The position numbers were made by a program, and so were the translations under genes. Of a stretch of 64,000 nt of DNA, positions 34,015-48,000 are shown one piece after another (within the stretch, counting starts at the first letter, position 1; every line of letters begins with the position of its first letter). The notes beneath the pieces were generated by a model. The model had not been told where the DNA came from. It did no database searches and saw nothing but the letters and a program-made list of their open reading frames with translations. Location: positions 1-64,000 of the forward strand of contig JAXGGA010002936.1 in the NCBI GenBank assembly GCA_038373865.1, given 5' to 3'. Source of the stretch: Uloborus plumipes. Lineage: Eukaryota > Arthropoda > Arachnida > Araneae > Uloboridae.

Positions 34015-37000
34015 CTAGAGCATAGAAAAGTGACGACAATTCTCGCACCCGCCTCTCTCCCTGTCATTTTAGACCAGTCACGTGAATCGCATCCGATTCA
34101 TCAAACTGATGACAAAATTTATCATGTACTGTCTAATACGAGGGGTAACAAGAAAGTAAGGTCTCCTATTTTTTTTAAAATACAAAATGACATTTATTTA
34201 CTAAGTATGATACATCGTTTGAAAGGCCAGGATCTAGGCTATTTTTCAACATAATCGCCATTTTTTTCCAACACCTTCCGCATCTGCGCGATGTACTTTT
34301 CTATGCCGATATCGTACCTCTTTCCGTCCGCTTCGCGCAGCCAGGTGTTGACTTCTTTTTGAACCTCCACGTCCGCGTCCGACGCAAACTTCTTCCCTAC
34401 AAGATGTTTTTTTAGGGCGGGGAACAAGTGGTAGTCACTTGGGGCCAGGTCGGGACTGTAGGCAGGGTGATCAATGATTTCCCAGCCAAATTTCCTGATT
34501 AAGTCCAGGGTCGCTTTGGGGCCTGCCTACAGTCCCGACCTGGCCCCAAGTGACTACCACTTGTTCCCCGCTCTAAAAAAACATCTCGGAGGGAAAAAAT
34601 TTGCGTCGGACGCGGAGGTTCCAAAAGAGGTCAACATCTGGCTGCGCGAAGCGGACGGAAAGTGGTACGATACCGGCATAGAAAAGTACATCGCGTGGAT
34701 GAGGAAGGTGTTGGAAAAAAATGGCGATTATGTTGAAAAATAGCCAAGATCCTGGCCTTTCAAACGATGTATCATACTTAGTAAATAAATGCCATTTTGT
34801 ATTTAAAAAAAAAATAGGAGACCTTACTTTCTTGTTGCCCCTCGTATTTTTTCTGGCTACCTCTGACGTTTTTGCTCATGCCTCAGGTCTCTGCTGCCTC
34901 ATTTTCCTAGGTAAAACCTTCTGCGTATTTACGCATGCGTCAGGTCTCCTCTGATCTTACCAAAATAGAGGTGATAGGTAAGATAACAATGAGGGGAAGA
35001 ATAATAAGAAGCATTTTGAGCCGTATCAAACAACTTAGAGAACGATGCTACGAGTAATTTCAAATACATAGTTTAGTTGAATATGTGAAAAGGATAGCAA
35101 ATGCAAGTTTTTAATTGAAAACTTTGGAAAGTTCCCACTCACAACCCGTCATCCTTTTTATAAGTGGAATGGTTCCCGAGTGCTAGGCGCGGTTTTCACG
35201 GACAGACAGTACTGTCTAATATTTTTTCCGGCAGCATCCGACGCTTTTGCGCAGGCCTCAAGTCTCTACGAATTTTGTTAAAATAGGGGTGATAGGGACA
35301 AGAGAGATAAGACATGGGAGGAGGCTTTGCTTTGTTTTGTTTTTCGTTGGGTTCGTTTATTTGAGTTGTGGTTTGCGTTGATGTTTTTTTTTTTTCTTTT
35401 TTTAATTTATTCCCCTTCCTTATCAGTTCTAAAAAATGAAGTTCTAGAAAAAATAAGCAATGAATATCATAAAAATACTTACGGTATGGGCTCATTATAC
35501 GTGTCTATATGTAGTGACTGTGTTAGGGATGATTTGCTCTCAAGTCTGTCGACGTTCAGCGGTGGCTAAAAATGTAAAGATTGATTTTCAATGTGTTAAC
35601 CTTTTAATTTAAAAACAAAGGCAACTATTTTTCAACTTGGTACAGAAATAATTAATTCAAAAAATTTCATATATAGCCTATATAATACTGGTGTTAGCGG
35701 GGTTTTAAAGGTCGGCAACGCGCAATTTGTATACTATATAAAAAGGTTTCATTTCTGCAATCGCGATATTTGTAAAGGATTCGTTTTCGTAGTTACGATT
35801 TTGTTACGAGCGGCTTTTTGATTTAATCTCAAAAAAATTTTGCGCTTTTGCCATAGTATTTTTTTCTTCTTCTAATGAGCGTCCATTTCCACACGGCCAA
35901 CTATCGAGAAAATTGGCGAATACGCCAATACCTGCTCTTTTTTTTTTCTTCGTAGTCGCTCTGTCACTGTCATTTAGTGTTTATTTTACAGATAGACCAT
36001 GCAGAATTAGCGTTTGATTGAAAAGATTGGACCAAAATCGGTAAAAAAATTTTACATTTTCGAGTTTAAGGGGAAACTTTTCGGAAATTCCGCCCCGCGT
36101 ATAAATGAACCCCCTAACATTTAACCTCATTTTCTACACTATATTTCTCTACTTATAAGCGAGTATATACGGCAAGTAAAATTTTTGCTTTACATGTTCT
36201 TCAATCAAATGAAATAATAAAGCATTGATTTATTTTCCACTTGAATTCTGGAACTCGAAGTGTTTTTTATCATTTGACACAGCAAGGAAGGAGATTATAA
36301 GTTTGACGTGTCTGTCGATCTGTGTATTTATCTGTGGCACTCTAGCGCATAAACGGATGGACATTTTTTGAATTTTTTTTTTTTTTTTTTTTAATGTCAG
36401 TTGATCGAGAGTGTTCTTAGCTGGGTCGCGTTTTCGGATGACATTAACAAACGAAGACATTAATTAAAAACCTTTAAAACGTTTACGCGAGTTTGAAGTG
36501 AAAAAATTCTTGAAAATTTTGAACAATAGTACCAAAAGAAAGCGAAAAAAAAAATTCTGCCTCTGACAGAATGTGTTTGGAACTTCAATGATTTTAGAAC
36601 TGGAACTATAATGTTTTTTAGCAAATGCGACTAAGCTCTTTAGGACGACTCTTCGGAAACTCGGGGTGTTTCCGAAATTTCAAAAGTATTTTTTTCTGAA
36701 AGAGCATGCTTCAAAACATAGGAATTGGCCTTTTTTTTTTTTTTTTTTGACACAGTTATATATTTTTTATGAATTATTTTAACCGATGAGCAGATGCTAT
36801 TCCGAAAAAAAAAAAAAAATCTGCGCATGACGTCAGTGGTGCACGTAAGCGCGAAATCTAATTGGTTGTAGTGAGATGACGAAAGTCGTGACGTCACCGA
36901 TTCCTGCGATTGGACAACTCAAGTCAAGCAAAATGGTGTTATTATTGGAAAGAGAGCTGTTAGGTGCACCACTGACGTCACAAAAACCACGTCCCGTTTT

Positions 37001-40000
37001 CATGGTAGGGTATTTAAAAAAATTAATAAAAAATAAACTGTTGAGAAAATTTAGGTATTTTTCGGGCCCATGTTATTTTTTACCTGACTACGGTAAAGCC
37101 TAAAGGAAGGGTTATGTTTTTATCAGTCTGGGTATGTTTGTGGTTAAGGATGTTCCACCGTAGCTCCTAAACTATTCATTCGATTTTGATGAATGAAGTA
37201 CCAATCGATTCGTTTTCGAGTTTCGAGTGTCATAGGCTACTTTTTACTAGAATTTAAAAATCGATTATTCCTAGACAAGCACCGATTTTAACCGATATTT
37301 TCGTAGCAAAGTGTGTTTTAGTTCAAACAAAAGTCGCAATCAACAATGAACTTCCAGTTTAAGGCTGACCTAGATTAGATTTTAGCATGAAATTATTTGT
37401 TATGTACATTTAATTTTGTAATGTATATTCTTTTGCTAATATACAGTGGAGTAAAATAAAAAAGTTTAAAAAACCTGTAACCCGACTACAAAAAAGCTCG
37501 AAAAAGTCAGAAATAATAACAAGTTTAAAAAACTATAATCCGACTACAAAAAAAAAAAAAAAAAAGCACTGAAAAGTATGAAACAAGGTAGGTGCGATTT
37601 AATATCATCGTCTTATTAAATAAAAGAAGACGTTTGATATCTTATCTATACCTGTTTATTTAGTTCTACGACTTGAACCGTTCCAAGTTCCACATTAACA
37701 ACATAATTCCATTCAAATGCTGTAGTCGTGCGTTGTCAACTACAGAAAAACAATTTGATAGAATAACATTATAACCTAATGTACCATTCTTGTATATATA
37801 TATATATAGATCAAACTAATATGTTTGGCTTGTGTATCAAGTTTAAATGCTTGCTTTCTGTAGTTGACAACGCACGACTACAGCATTTGAATGGAATTAT
37901 GTTGTTAATGTGGAACTTGGAACGGTTCAAGTCGTAGAACTAAATAAACAGGTATAGATAAGATATCAAACGTCTTCTTTTATTTAATAAGACGATGATA
38001 TTAAATCGCACCTACCTTGTTTCATACTTTTCAGTGCTTTTTTTTTTTTTTTTGTAGTCGGATTATAGTTATTTAAACTTTTTATTATTTACATCATTCT
38101 ATCAATTTCAGTAACAACAAGAAGTTCTGTCAAGAACTAAACGAGCCTACTTTCCCGTACATCGACATCGGCATTCTAGCATCTGATCATTATTCTCTTG
38201 ATTATCTAAGACTAAAAATTATGTCAAACATACCTTTTTAGCACTTGAAGCTGATTTCTAAAAGCAAAATATACCCCTCTCATCAGATGAAATAGACACA
38301 TAAAAAGTAAATAAATGAATAAATAAAGTTTTGTCGCACCTTTTAAAGAATGTAACTGTTACAGTTCTTCCGTAGAAAAATTCCTCAATTGTTTTCAAAA
38401 AAAATTAAAAGTACCAAGTACATCAAAACACATTTTATCAAAGAAGGAAAAAAAAAAAAAAAACTCGTCCGCTGATAAAATGTCTCGAATTTCACTTTTA
38501 ATCCGTTGCCAGTTGTTAAATATAAATAAAGAATAAAATGCCCTCGTGAATGAAACATTTTTGTTACAAAAAAAATCGTCTGCCAAAAATAATAATAATA
38601 AATTCAATAAAACAAATGAATAAATAAACAAAAAATCGTCTGCACAGTCAGTCATTTTTTTTTCGGACTATTTACTCAAAAGTTATTAGGGGTGACAGCT
38701 TGCTTGAGCGGTTCAATGTTGAACGAAAAATTGTTCAAATCGGAAATGTAAATACGGGAATGAAGTATCCTTGAAAAGTTCTTTCCAACAAAAAAAAGTT
38801 TGTTCAAATCGGACTGTTCATTAAAAAGTTAGTATCGCGGGACCGGTTGTTTGAACGGCTCAAATTTGAACCAAAAATTGTTCAAATCAAAAAATCAAAT
38901 ATGGGAATGAGCTGTACTCGCCGAGATCTTTCCAACAAAAAAAAGTTCGTCCAAATCGGAATGTTCATTCAAAAGTTATTAGGGGGGGACAGACAGACCG
39001 ACAGACCGACCGACCGACAGACCGACCGACCGACAGACCGACACACAAATTCCCCATCTCAATACCCTACTTTCAAATTTTTAATTTTTCGATATTCATT
39101 TTACCTCTTTATTTTTTTAACTTGGCGGCATTTTTTGGACTTGGCGATATTTTTTTTAACTTGGCGATATTTTTTGGACTTGGCGATATTTTTTAGATGC
39201 ATTAAGCTACTTTTAATACTTTTTTCGTCTTTCTTTTATTTTTAACGGGAAAGTAGGCTAAAAAGTAGTACTTTTGACTGAAAGAAACTCCCCCATTGGA
39301 AACCGATGTCATTGTCGGCCGAGGAGGAAAGAAAACTCAATGATTTAAAATGTTTATCTGTTGCCAGTTTCTATCTGTTAAAAATTAAAATATTTGGTTT
39401 TAGTGTACGGATTTTCAATTTTCCTTCTTTAGGACCCTGCTCCACATTGTCGTAAAGCAGAAACGTAAAATGGATTACATAGCCCGTTCCTATGAAAGTA
39501 CCCGGATTTTCGGTTTCTGCCTTCGGTTTCGGTCGCGTTTTACGCTGATGTGGAGCAGGGCTCTTATTCTGCTTTTACGAGTAGCAAATTTTACTAGAGA
39601 GGATTACCTTTTCTTTTCCGTGTTTATCATGTTCTCTCAAAAACAATTAAATATATTTAAATTTAAAATGCTTTCTGAACAGTGAAGTTTGTTTTAATAT
39701 GAAGCCAGCAATACAGGTCGATGTTTTTTAAATTTTTCAATTTAATCTTAATACTTGTGTAAAATGGGAAAGGGAATGCAAGATAAAATCAAATACCTTA
39801 TTCTGCAACGGCCTTAGTCCTGTGTTAAAGGTGGGACCCTCGTAAGGTTTTATTGGTGAACCATTGATAAGAGGACTACTAGAAAATAAAATAAAAACCA
39901 TAATTACTTTTATTTCGTGGAAAGAAGCAAAAATAAAAAGAAAAAAAGATTGAAACAATGTAATATAAATAAAGAAATTAGCAATGTATATTTAAAATTT

Positions 40001-41973
40001 TCACACATTGAGGATACTTACTATACTGGGCTTGCAGGAGGTCTTGGAGAAACAGAGCGAGTTCCTGTAAGTATTAGTTGAGTATCAACAATTAAAACAT
40101 AATAAGAAAGGAAAACAAAACATGCAAAATGCAACTTTTAATGAATTATTAATTAAAAACGTATAATCAAAGTATTCAGAGAACAAAATTTTAAAATATC
40201 TGAATTAAAAAAAAGATTGATAAAAGATTAGAGTAAAAAAAAAAGAAGAAAAATCTTTGACCTAGTTTAAGTGTATAGCGATTGAACATGCAGCACTATA
40301 CGTTCAACATTTTTCTGTTACAATCTTGTGTTCTGAAGTAAAATTAGTTAATGTTGTTATATTGAAATTTTTCACTTCAATGGGGTTGCCATTTAATATT
40401 TTCCCTTGTTAATAGCCGTTTTTTTAGCATGTTGCTACTTTTTTCCTTGTTGCGGATTTTAATCTTTCGTCCCTTTACTCTGCTATTTGAATGGGTGCTA
40501 ATTTCGCTGAAAAAAAAAGCACAAAAAGGACTAAAAATTTCATGGATCCTCTTAACAGAAAACGCCACGGAAAAGTGGCAGCAAAGGTACAAGAATGTAT
40601 AGTTTGACCACAAAGACCTAGCGGATGACCTTGAAGAGTAAGCGGATCACATAATTTTGGTACAGGCAGCATCCAAGAGATCACACAAGCGGTAAAAAGT
40701 TTAATTTGCAAATTAAGAAAGTAAAAAATAATTTTTATCGCTAATCCTACCTGTTTCAAAATGAAAGTAGTCCGCTTACGTTTCAAAGTCACCCGCCATC
40801 TCTTCGTGGTCAAACTATATACATAGAGTACTTCAAGACAACACATCAAATGATGCTTGAAGATCCCACCATTAGGGGTGATGAAAATCAGAAATGTTGT
40901 GTTCTCTCTAATACACAATGATCATGATTTAAAAAAATAGCGACCCTATGTTGATATTTACTACTATAGGTTCTTATTCTTTAAGACACTATCCACCTCC
41001 CTCAAAGTCAACCGTCTGTTTTTTGACTACAGCTCTGAAAAGAGAAAAATGTTCGTTGTTGGCCAACACATATTATTGTACAAGGAATACGGAAAATTGC
41101 CAATTTGAGAAAAACTTGGCACGTAAATCAGAAAAATCACGTTTTCTACTATTTCAACCCAAATGATTTTTTTATTCATTTGTTATTTGACATAAAGAAT
41201 CTGTATTATTACCATAATATTCTCCCGGCTCCTGCAACACTTCCACATAAGAGGTGGGAAATATGCCCTTCTTTGCACCCAGTCGACCCTCATACCAATT
41301 CTGGTCCACTTTCCTGGTCAAAACGACTCTTTCACCCTGAAAATGTAGCAAAAGTAAAATAGGCTATAAGAACAAAAGTTTAAAATTTTCGATACTAAAA
41401 CGACGAACTTCCAGAGTAATGCTCAATTTAGTCATTAACAAAATAAAACGTGGTATTTTAGAGAGTTTCAAATCTTATTCATTGAAATATATTTTAAAAT
41501 ATATGTAGTGAAATTTTTGGATTGAAAGCGTAAATTTGAATCGAAAAAAAAAGTACTAAAAAAAGATAAAGTGAAGAATTTCAAGGGAAATCAAGCAGCT
41601 GGTTTCCAATTTCGACTGAAGATATTGAGTGATTAAAAATGAAAATTTCGTATCCAGCGTATGAACTAGAGCTGCTCTGTACTACAATCCAAAAGGCAAT
41701 CGGGCCCAGAAAACGATGTTTGTTCAAAGATGCCAGAACAGGCTTTTAGCCTAATCCTTGATGATGATGAACGATAATCTTAACGAAATAGGGACGCTGG
41801 GATACCCACAGATGCTTGTACCTAAAGCCCAAAATCTCATCTCAATGTAATCGTATCTGTCCACACGAAAGCTTAGAGCTAAAAGCTGCTTTCTTCCTAT
41901 GATATGACTGCTCTGATTAAGCAGTGTATTTTGCTTCTTGACTGTGGTACTTCTTGATCGTGGACTAACATGG

Positions 41974-42013
<40 letters not shown>

Positions 42014-45000
42014 AATTTATAAGCAAGACACGCAGCTAAATCACAGCAGATTCAGAAAGAAAGTGGTTTGGGGCATTGTCGGGAGAGATTGGGTGGAGAA
42101 CACTACTGATTAAAAATAAAAACTACGTGAAAATTTATTTGTTTGAAAAAAAACACACACACACACACACACACACACATATTACATTCTATCCTCCGAT
42201 GCCACGAAAGAGTCAAACTATTTTTCGCATATACTAATAAAACGTCAAAATCTGACTATTGAGACCACAGATCGTTCGTATGTTTTAACTATATTATATA
42301 ACGCTACATTACACAATTGCATTTCCAACAAAATTAACTCTCACTGTGTACTGAACGTAAAGGACAATTTATCAGAACTTGATGGGAATGCGCTCGGATT
42401 TCTAAGCTCTACTGTACTTACCTTGAACAGTGATAGTTCTTGGGGAGTCTGTGCTCTGAAGTTGTACTTGACGATGGCCTCCCCTTCCATAGCTTTGCGA
42501 GGTTGCAGGTTAGCTTTTTCGTTCGGGATGATCTGGGCAAAAAAAAAAAAAAAAAGAGAGAGATCCTATTTTCACTCAGGCCGATAAAACTCTCCACAAA
42601 ATTCTTAACGGTTAATATTGCACTTTCTTCTTCTATACTACTAAAAAATGTTCGCGTCTGTCTGAAGCTTGAACTCCTCGAAAATTGCTAGGAGAGGAGA
42701 ATCGAACGATATACCGATCGATTCTACCTTTTATTTTCTGAACAAAACGACTAATATCATAGTCGTACGATTTTAATTTACGGATATATCAATAAGTTTT
42801 TTTCACCTATTGTCGTTCCTTCGGGGAAGGAAGTAAAGCGGTTTAAAACAATGTAACGAAATAAAAGGCAACAATTTTGCAATGAAAAATATATATACAA
42901 ATCTTTCAAAATATTAGCACTTCGTTAAACGAGAAAGAAAGAAAAATAAAAAGATAGATAGAAAGAAAGAAAATCAGTAGCAGGCATCTGTTGATTTTTT
43001 CCTACTTTCTCTCATCCTGAGCTTTGATTTTCATTTTTTTTATTATTTAACTTTCTAGCACGAACTAAACGAAGTGTTTCTTCTACAAGGAGTTTTGGTC
43101 TAAATTTCCACTTTAATTCTCCCTGGATTAATTCTTCTATATATAGGTGAAGTAAAGTGGTATCATAAAGTAGAAAACAATTTAGCGCAAAAAAAAAAAA
43201 AAAAGAAAAAAAGAAAAGAAAAAAACGCTGTAAAGCTTCTTTCGCTGCAAAGACAGTATCAAGACAAGGAAAATGACTACACCAGCTGTCCTCGCTAAAG
43301 TTTTAAACTGATTTTTTTTTCCTTGAATTTCAAATTATTATTCTTTTCATTCCCAAGTATTGAAAATTTTTGCAAATTAATGAATTTTCCCAAACTAGTA
43401 AAAAATAATAGTAGATAATAGCACTGTAGTCTTGAAATAGTTATTTGCTGGGCTATTTTGTTCTTAGCGGTGACAACAGTGACTAATAGAAAGATTTATA
43501 TTGGTCAAAACGCAGATGAAAGCAGAAAGGGGTTTGAAAATAAAGAGAATTTTTTTTTCATTGCCGCAAATTTTTTACAGATTTGTAATTACTCGAAATA
43601 ATGCCAAGCTCACCGTATGTAAACTCTTCAACGGGAAAAATAATCGCTGTAAAGCTTGTTTCACTGCAAGAGAAGTGTCGATGCAAGAAAAACTTCCACC
43701 GCTTTTGATTTTTCAATCTTTAATAAAATTTATAGAAAATAAGAACTAGTTGTTGAAAACAAAATTATACGCAAAATAATACCTGCTGAGAAGATGAATT
43801 GTAAACGCTTTGACAGAAAAAGCAAAATGACATCGAGTTTTAACATGGACAGACTTAAAAAAAATAAATAAAAATTAAAATGGAGTGTGCGTATTTGTGT
43901 ATAGAGGAGGGGCGGGGCTATTTTCGTGCATATTACTTCACATATTCTCGGAAAATACCCCGTGTTAAAACAATAGTTTCATTCCACTATCTCATAACAG
44001 TAGCTGTTCCTTACATATCTTATTGACTGTTATAAAAAAATATATAGCACCTTTAACAGCAGGAGAAACAAACGAAGATGCCAATGTCTTCGAGGAAGTC
44101 TTTCTTGCTTACAAAATTAGTAGTTCGATAATGACGATGTTTTGATTTTGTTATTATGACCAAAAACAGCAAATTTTTCATAGGAGATATAGAAAAATTG
44201 GAGAAAAAAGTCAATCGTTCCATTATGGCATTTACGGAACTTTAAGTTATTTGGTTAGATTGAGATTGAAAAACACTGCAAGAAACACAAAAGTCAACAG
44301 GTAAGTCTTAAAATACATAATTCTTTTGGACAATTTTTAAAATACAGTGGAACTCCCGATTATCCGAGGAATTGGGTGGCTCTGGTGTCGCGAATAACGA
44401 AAGTCGCGGATAATCCAAAAAAAGATAAAACAAGGGATAAAGAAGATAAAAAATGTCTTCTGCTTAAAAATAATTGCATTACCCGTAAAACGTGATATGT
44501 ACAAACAGTGACGATAGGGACAGCGTAAAAAATTATTTGTATTTGAGGCTCTCAAACATATAAAATCTATAAAGAAGTGGCACTTATAACGCCCAAGCAG
44601 GGGCGGATACAAGGGAGAGGCAATGGAAGCGATCGCCCCTCCCTTGAGCGACTCTTCACCTGCAGGTTTTCGACTTTGAAGTTCAAAAAAGACAATTTCA
44701 GATGATCTTTGATGATACTATAAAAAGTGGTTGGGATTCAGGGCTCTGAACTGGAAATTTTTCGAAATTGAAGACCGAAACATTTGTAATATATATGTAT
44801 TAACCAGGATATGAGGTAAAAAAAAAGGGGGGGGGGGCAAGTAGAAAAAAAGTCCTTTGGAACATTTCTGGATCCGCCCTTGCGCCCAAGTAAAATAATT
44901 TATTGGATGAAGTACACCGCACTCTTGGGTAAGAAACGTTAAGAAAAACGAAATTTAAATTCGTGCTCTTTTTCGAAGAAATCTGTTAATAATGTTTGTT

Positions 45001-48000
45001 TCTTTCCCGAGACCCTCACGGATAATCGAGAGTTTACTGTACGTCATAAATTTGTAAAATTTCGGCGAAAACGCAAATCTACTGAATTAAGTGGAAAGAT
45101 ATTTAATTATGAAAGAAAAAAATGGACACTTACCTCTACATATGCAACAGGGAAGATGCCAACCAGGCCATGATGTTCGCCCTCGTACCAATTTTTGTCT
45201 ACTTGTTTGTTGATGTACACGATGTCTCCTTTACTCAAACTGAGTTCTCTAAGGGAAAAAATTAAATACATCTGTGTGTGTGTGTGTGTGTGACATTAGT
45301 TTTCAGAACGGAGATTTAAAGAAAAACAAATCTAACAGAGAGAGAATATCGCAGTAATATTCTATATGCTAGATAAATGTTTTATACAAATCACGTGATG
45401 TAATGAAATAAAAATTGGGAGCTTTTAAACTTCCAGAGGCTTGATTCGTTGGTTCAACGTTGCACTACTTTCATTAAAATAATTTATTTTGTACTACATT
45501 TCTAACATGGTTTACCTGATTAGGGTAACAAGTTATCCTAACCAGAAAGTGCAATAATGAAAAAATAAATTTATAAAACAAATATTTTTGCAATCGAAAA
45601 GTCTTTGTAAAACATGTTTCTGGACGCATAAATGATTTGCCCTTGTGACCCGTTATAGAAATAGGAAGTCTAAAAGTCTGCCCAAATTTTAAAGAGGAGT
45701 TGGCAAATTGAGCGAGTTTCAGAGAGTAATAGCAGACATCTTTCTCGTGATTTTTAGATAGTTGCACCTATCTTTGGTTGTACCAGCACATGTAGACCCC
45801 ATGTTACCCTGAACGACTGCAATAAAAGTAACAAAACAAGATTTTTGCTTACCGCGTAGTCTTGGCTACAAATGGATACAAAGCTCTGGCCATTGTTTTA
45901 GGGGGAGGACCTCGGTGGTGACCGGGAGGAGCAAGCCTGTTGTAATTGCTGTCGAAAGGATTGTCATAACGATTGAGAGGAATGGGGGACTTTTGGGATG
46001 GCCTAGAAGAGAAAACACAGTTAAATAAAGGAAAACATTATTCGTAGAATTTTTAAACGCAACCATAGATGTGTTTTAAATTTAATATATTTCATTTTTT
46101 AATACACTTTTATTAGTTTCACATGAGGGTTTGTTTGTATCTATGTAACTCTGAATAAAAGATAAAATTCACGTTTTTTGCAAATGCTAAAGTAATATAT
46201 TTAATACTGTATTAATACTAAAGGATAAACTATATTACATGTTGATGAATTATAAGCTCATGTAAACTTAGCGGATATTCAATAGTTTTTAAAATCTTAT
46301 TTTTAGTTTGATTGATTCTAAAAGCGTATTTCTTAGTTTTTAAAACTACATTCAAAATTATTTAGGTATGCCATAAGCAGCGGTTTAACTGCCAATTGCG
46401 TCGAGAAGCTGAAAGCTTTTAAACTTTGAAAAAAAAAAAAGAGTTTTCTGTAATGCAAAACAAGTATCTGAAAGACATTTTGCAATTTTACTTCTCATAA
46501 CATAGCTCTTTCAGCTTTTCCGCGATACATAGTTAAAAGTAAGAAAACACCTCTTTTTAACACCTTCGAAATAAACAGAGTTTTTAATTTATTATCAACA
46601 TCCATCTACAAAAAAAGCTAGTGATACAAAATACTATAGTAACCATTCCATATTTATTTAATATTCAAAAAATAATACCAATAATAATCAATTGATATCA
46701 TATAATGTATGCAGTTATGATTATTCGTGTGTTTTTTATTCAAATTTCGGAAGGCACCCAAACACACGCATAAAAAGAAAAACATAAAATATGACTCGCA
46801 ATCTTATGGTATCGAATTTTGACTATCTGTAACAGAGTGTATTACTTTAAAAGACCGGAATCCATTCTTAAAATGTACACGAATGTAGCTTCGCACGTAC
46901 TGTCTGATTCTCAAACGTAAAACCTTCTACAAGTTTGCGCATGCGTCAGGTCTTCTTCGAATTCATTGAACTACTGGTAATAGGAGAGTTATCGCGAGGA
47001 GAAAATACACAGAGATGTGTTTTAATCCGTATGAAAAAAAAAAACAAGAATACAGTTCCGAAAGTGCCCATTTTCAACCCATCACTCTTTTTGAAGTGAA
47101 ATCGTTTGCAAGAGCTTAACACGCCTTTCGAGAACGGACAGTATCCGCATTACTTGGGTCATTCCATAGTGACTAACGTAACATTCAGAGCTGATTTTGT
47201 AACTGCTTTTACTTGTAACTTAAAGGATAAAAAATATTTTTTAGTTATGTGAAATGGCAGCGTGACTAACGTAACATTTTTGCAACCCTGAAAATTAATG
47301 CTCATGTTGTGAGGCAAAATTTTCTCAAAGTTAAGCAAGTGTTAAAAATTGAATTGGCTTTTAAAAACATGAAACACATTTATTAAATCTTAAATTTTTT
47401 TAGTCTTAAGTGTCACTTTTACTCAAGATGGAGTGTGACTAACGTAACCATCGAATAACAAGCAATAGACACATTACAAACTATTTATTATGCCTAATCT
47501 CAGTGATAATTACAAGACTTTTTCAATTTTTTTGCCTTCTTATGTTGTATGATTTTTATTTATTTATTTATTTATTTATTGATACTTAAGGGATTACTAT
47601 TCCCTTCGGTATTTTTTTTTTCCTTCGGCTGAGGTTGACATTTCTATGAAATGACACACTTACATTCAGTGCAAACATATTTAATAGAATCAAATCCATG
47701 TCTAGATTGAGTACACGTTTTGAGGCAACGCATAAGTGTAGTACTGTAAGTTGTTTTTACTGAAACTAGTTAAATATAAGAATTAGTACAAGAGAGGGAA
47801 AAAATCAATAATTGTACTTCTTAATGTACCTGAAGATTTTCTGTAAAAATAATTGCCAGTAAAAAAAAACGTAAGAGAGTACTTACGTGAAAAAATCACT
47901 ATGTCTTCTCATTTCTATTTCTGCCATTTCTTGCTGTATCTTTTTCTGTCTTTCTTCTTCATAAAATTTCCGCATCTGCTCCAAACATTAAAAAATGAAA

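Noticed and set aside
38847..39245. 132-codon + strand ORF with Arg-Gln-Thr-Asp repeats
   Set aside because: The repeats are the translation of a GACA/GACC microsatellite; the rest is AT-rich intron.
42953..43220. AG/A-rich tracts as possible regulatory element
   Set aside because: Simple low-complexity sequence with no defined motif.
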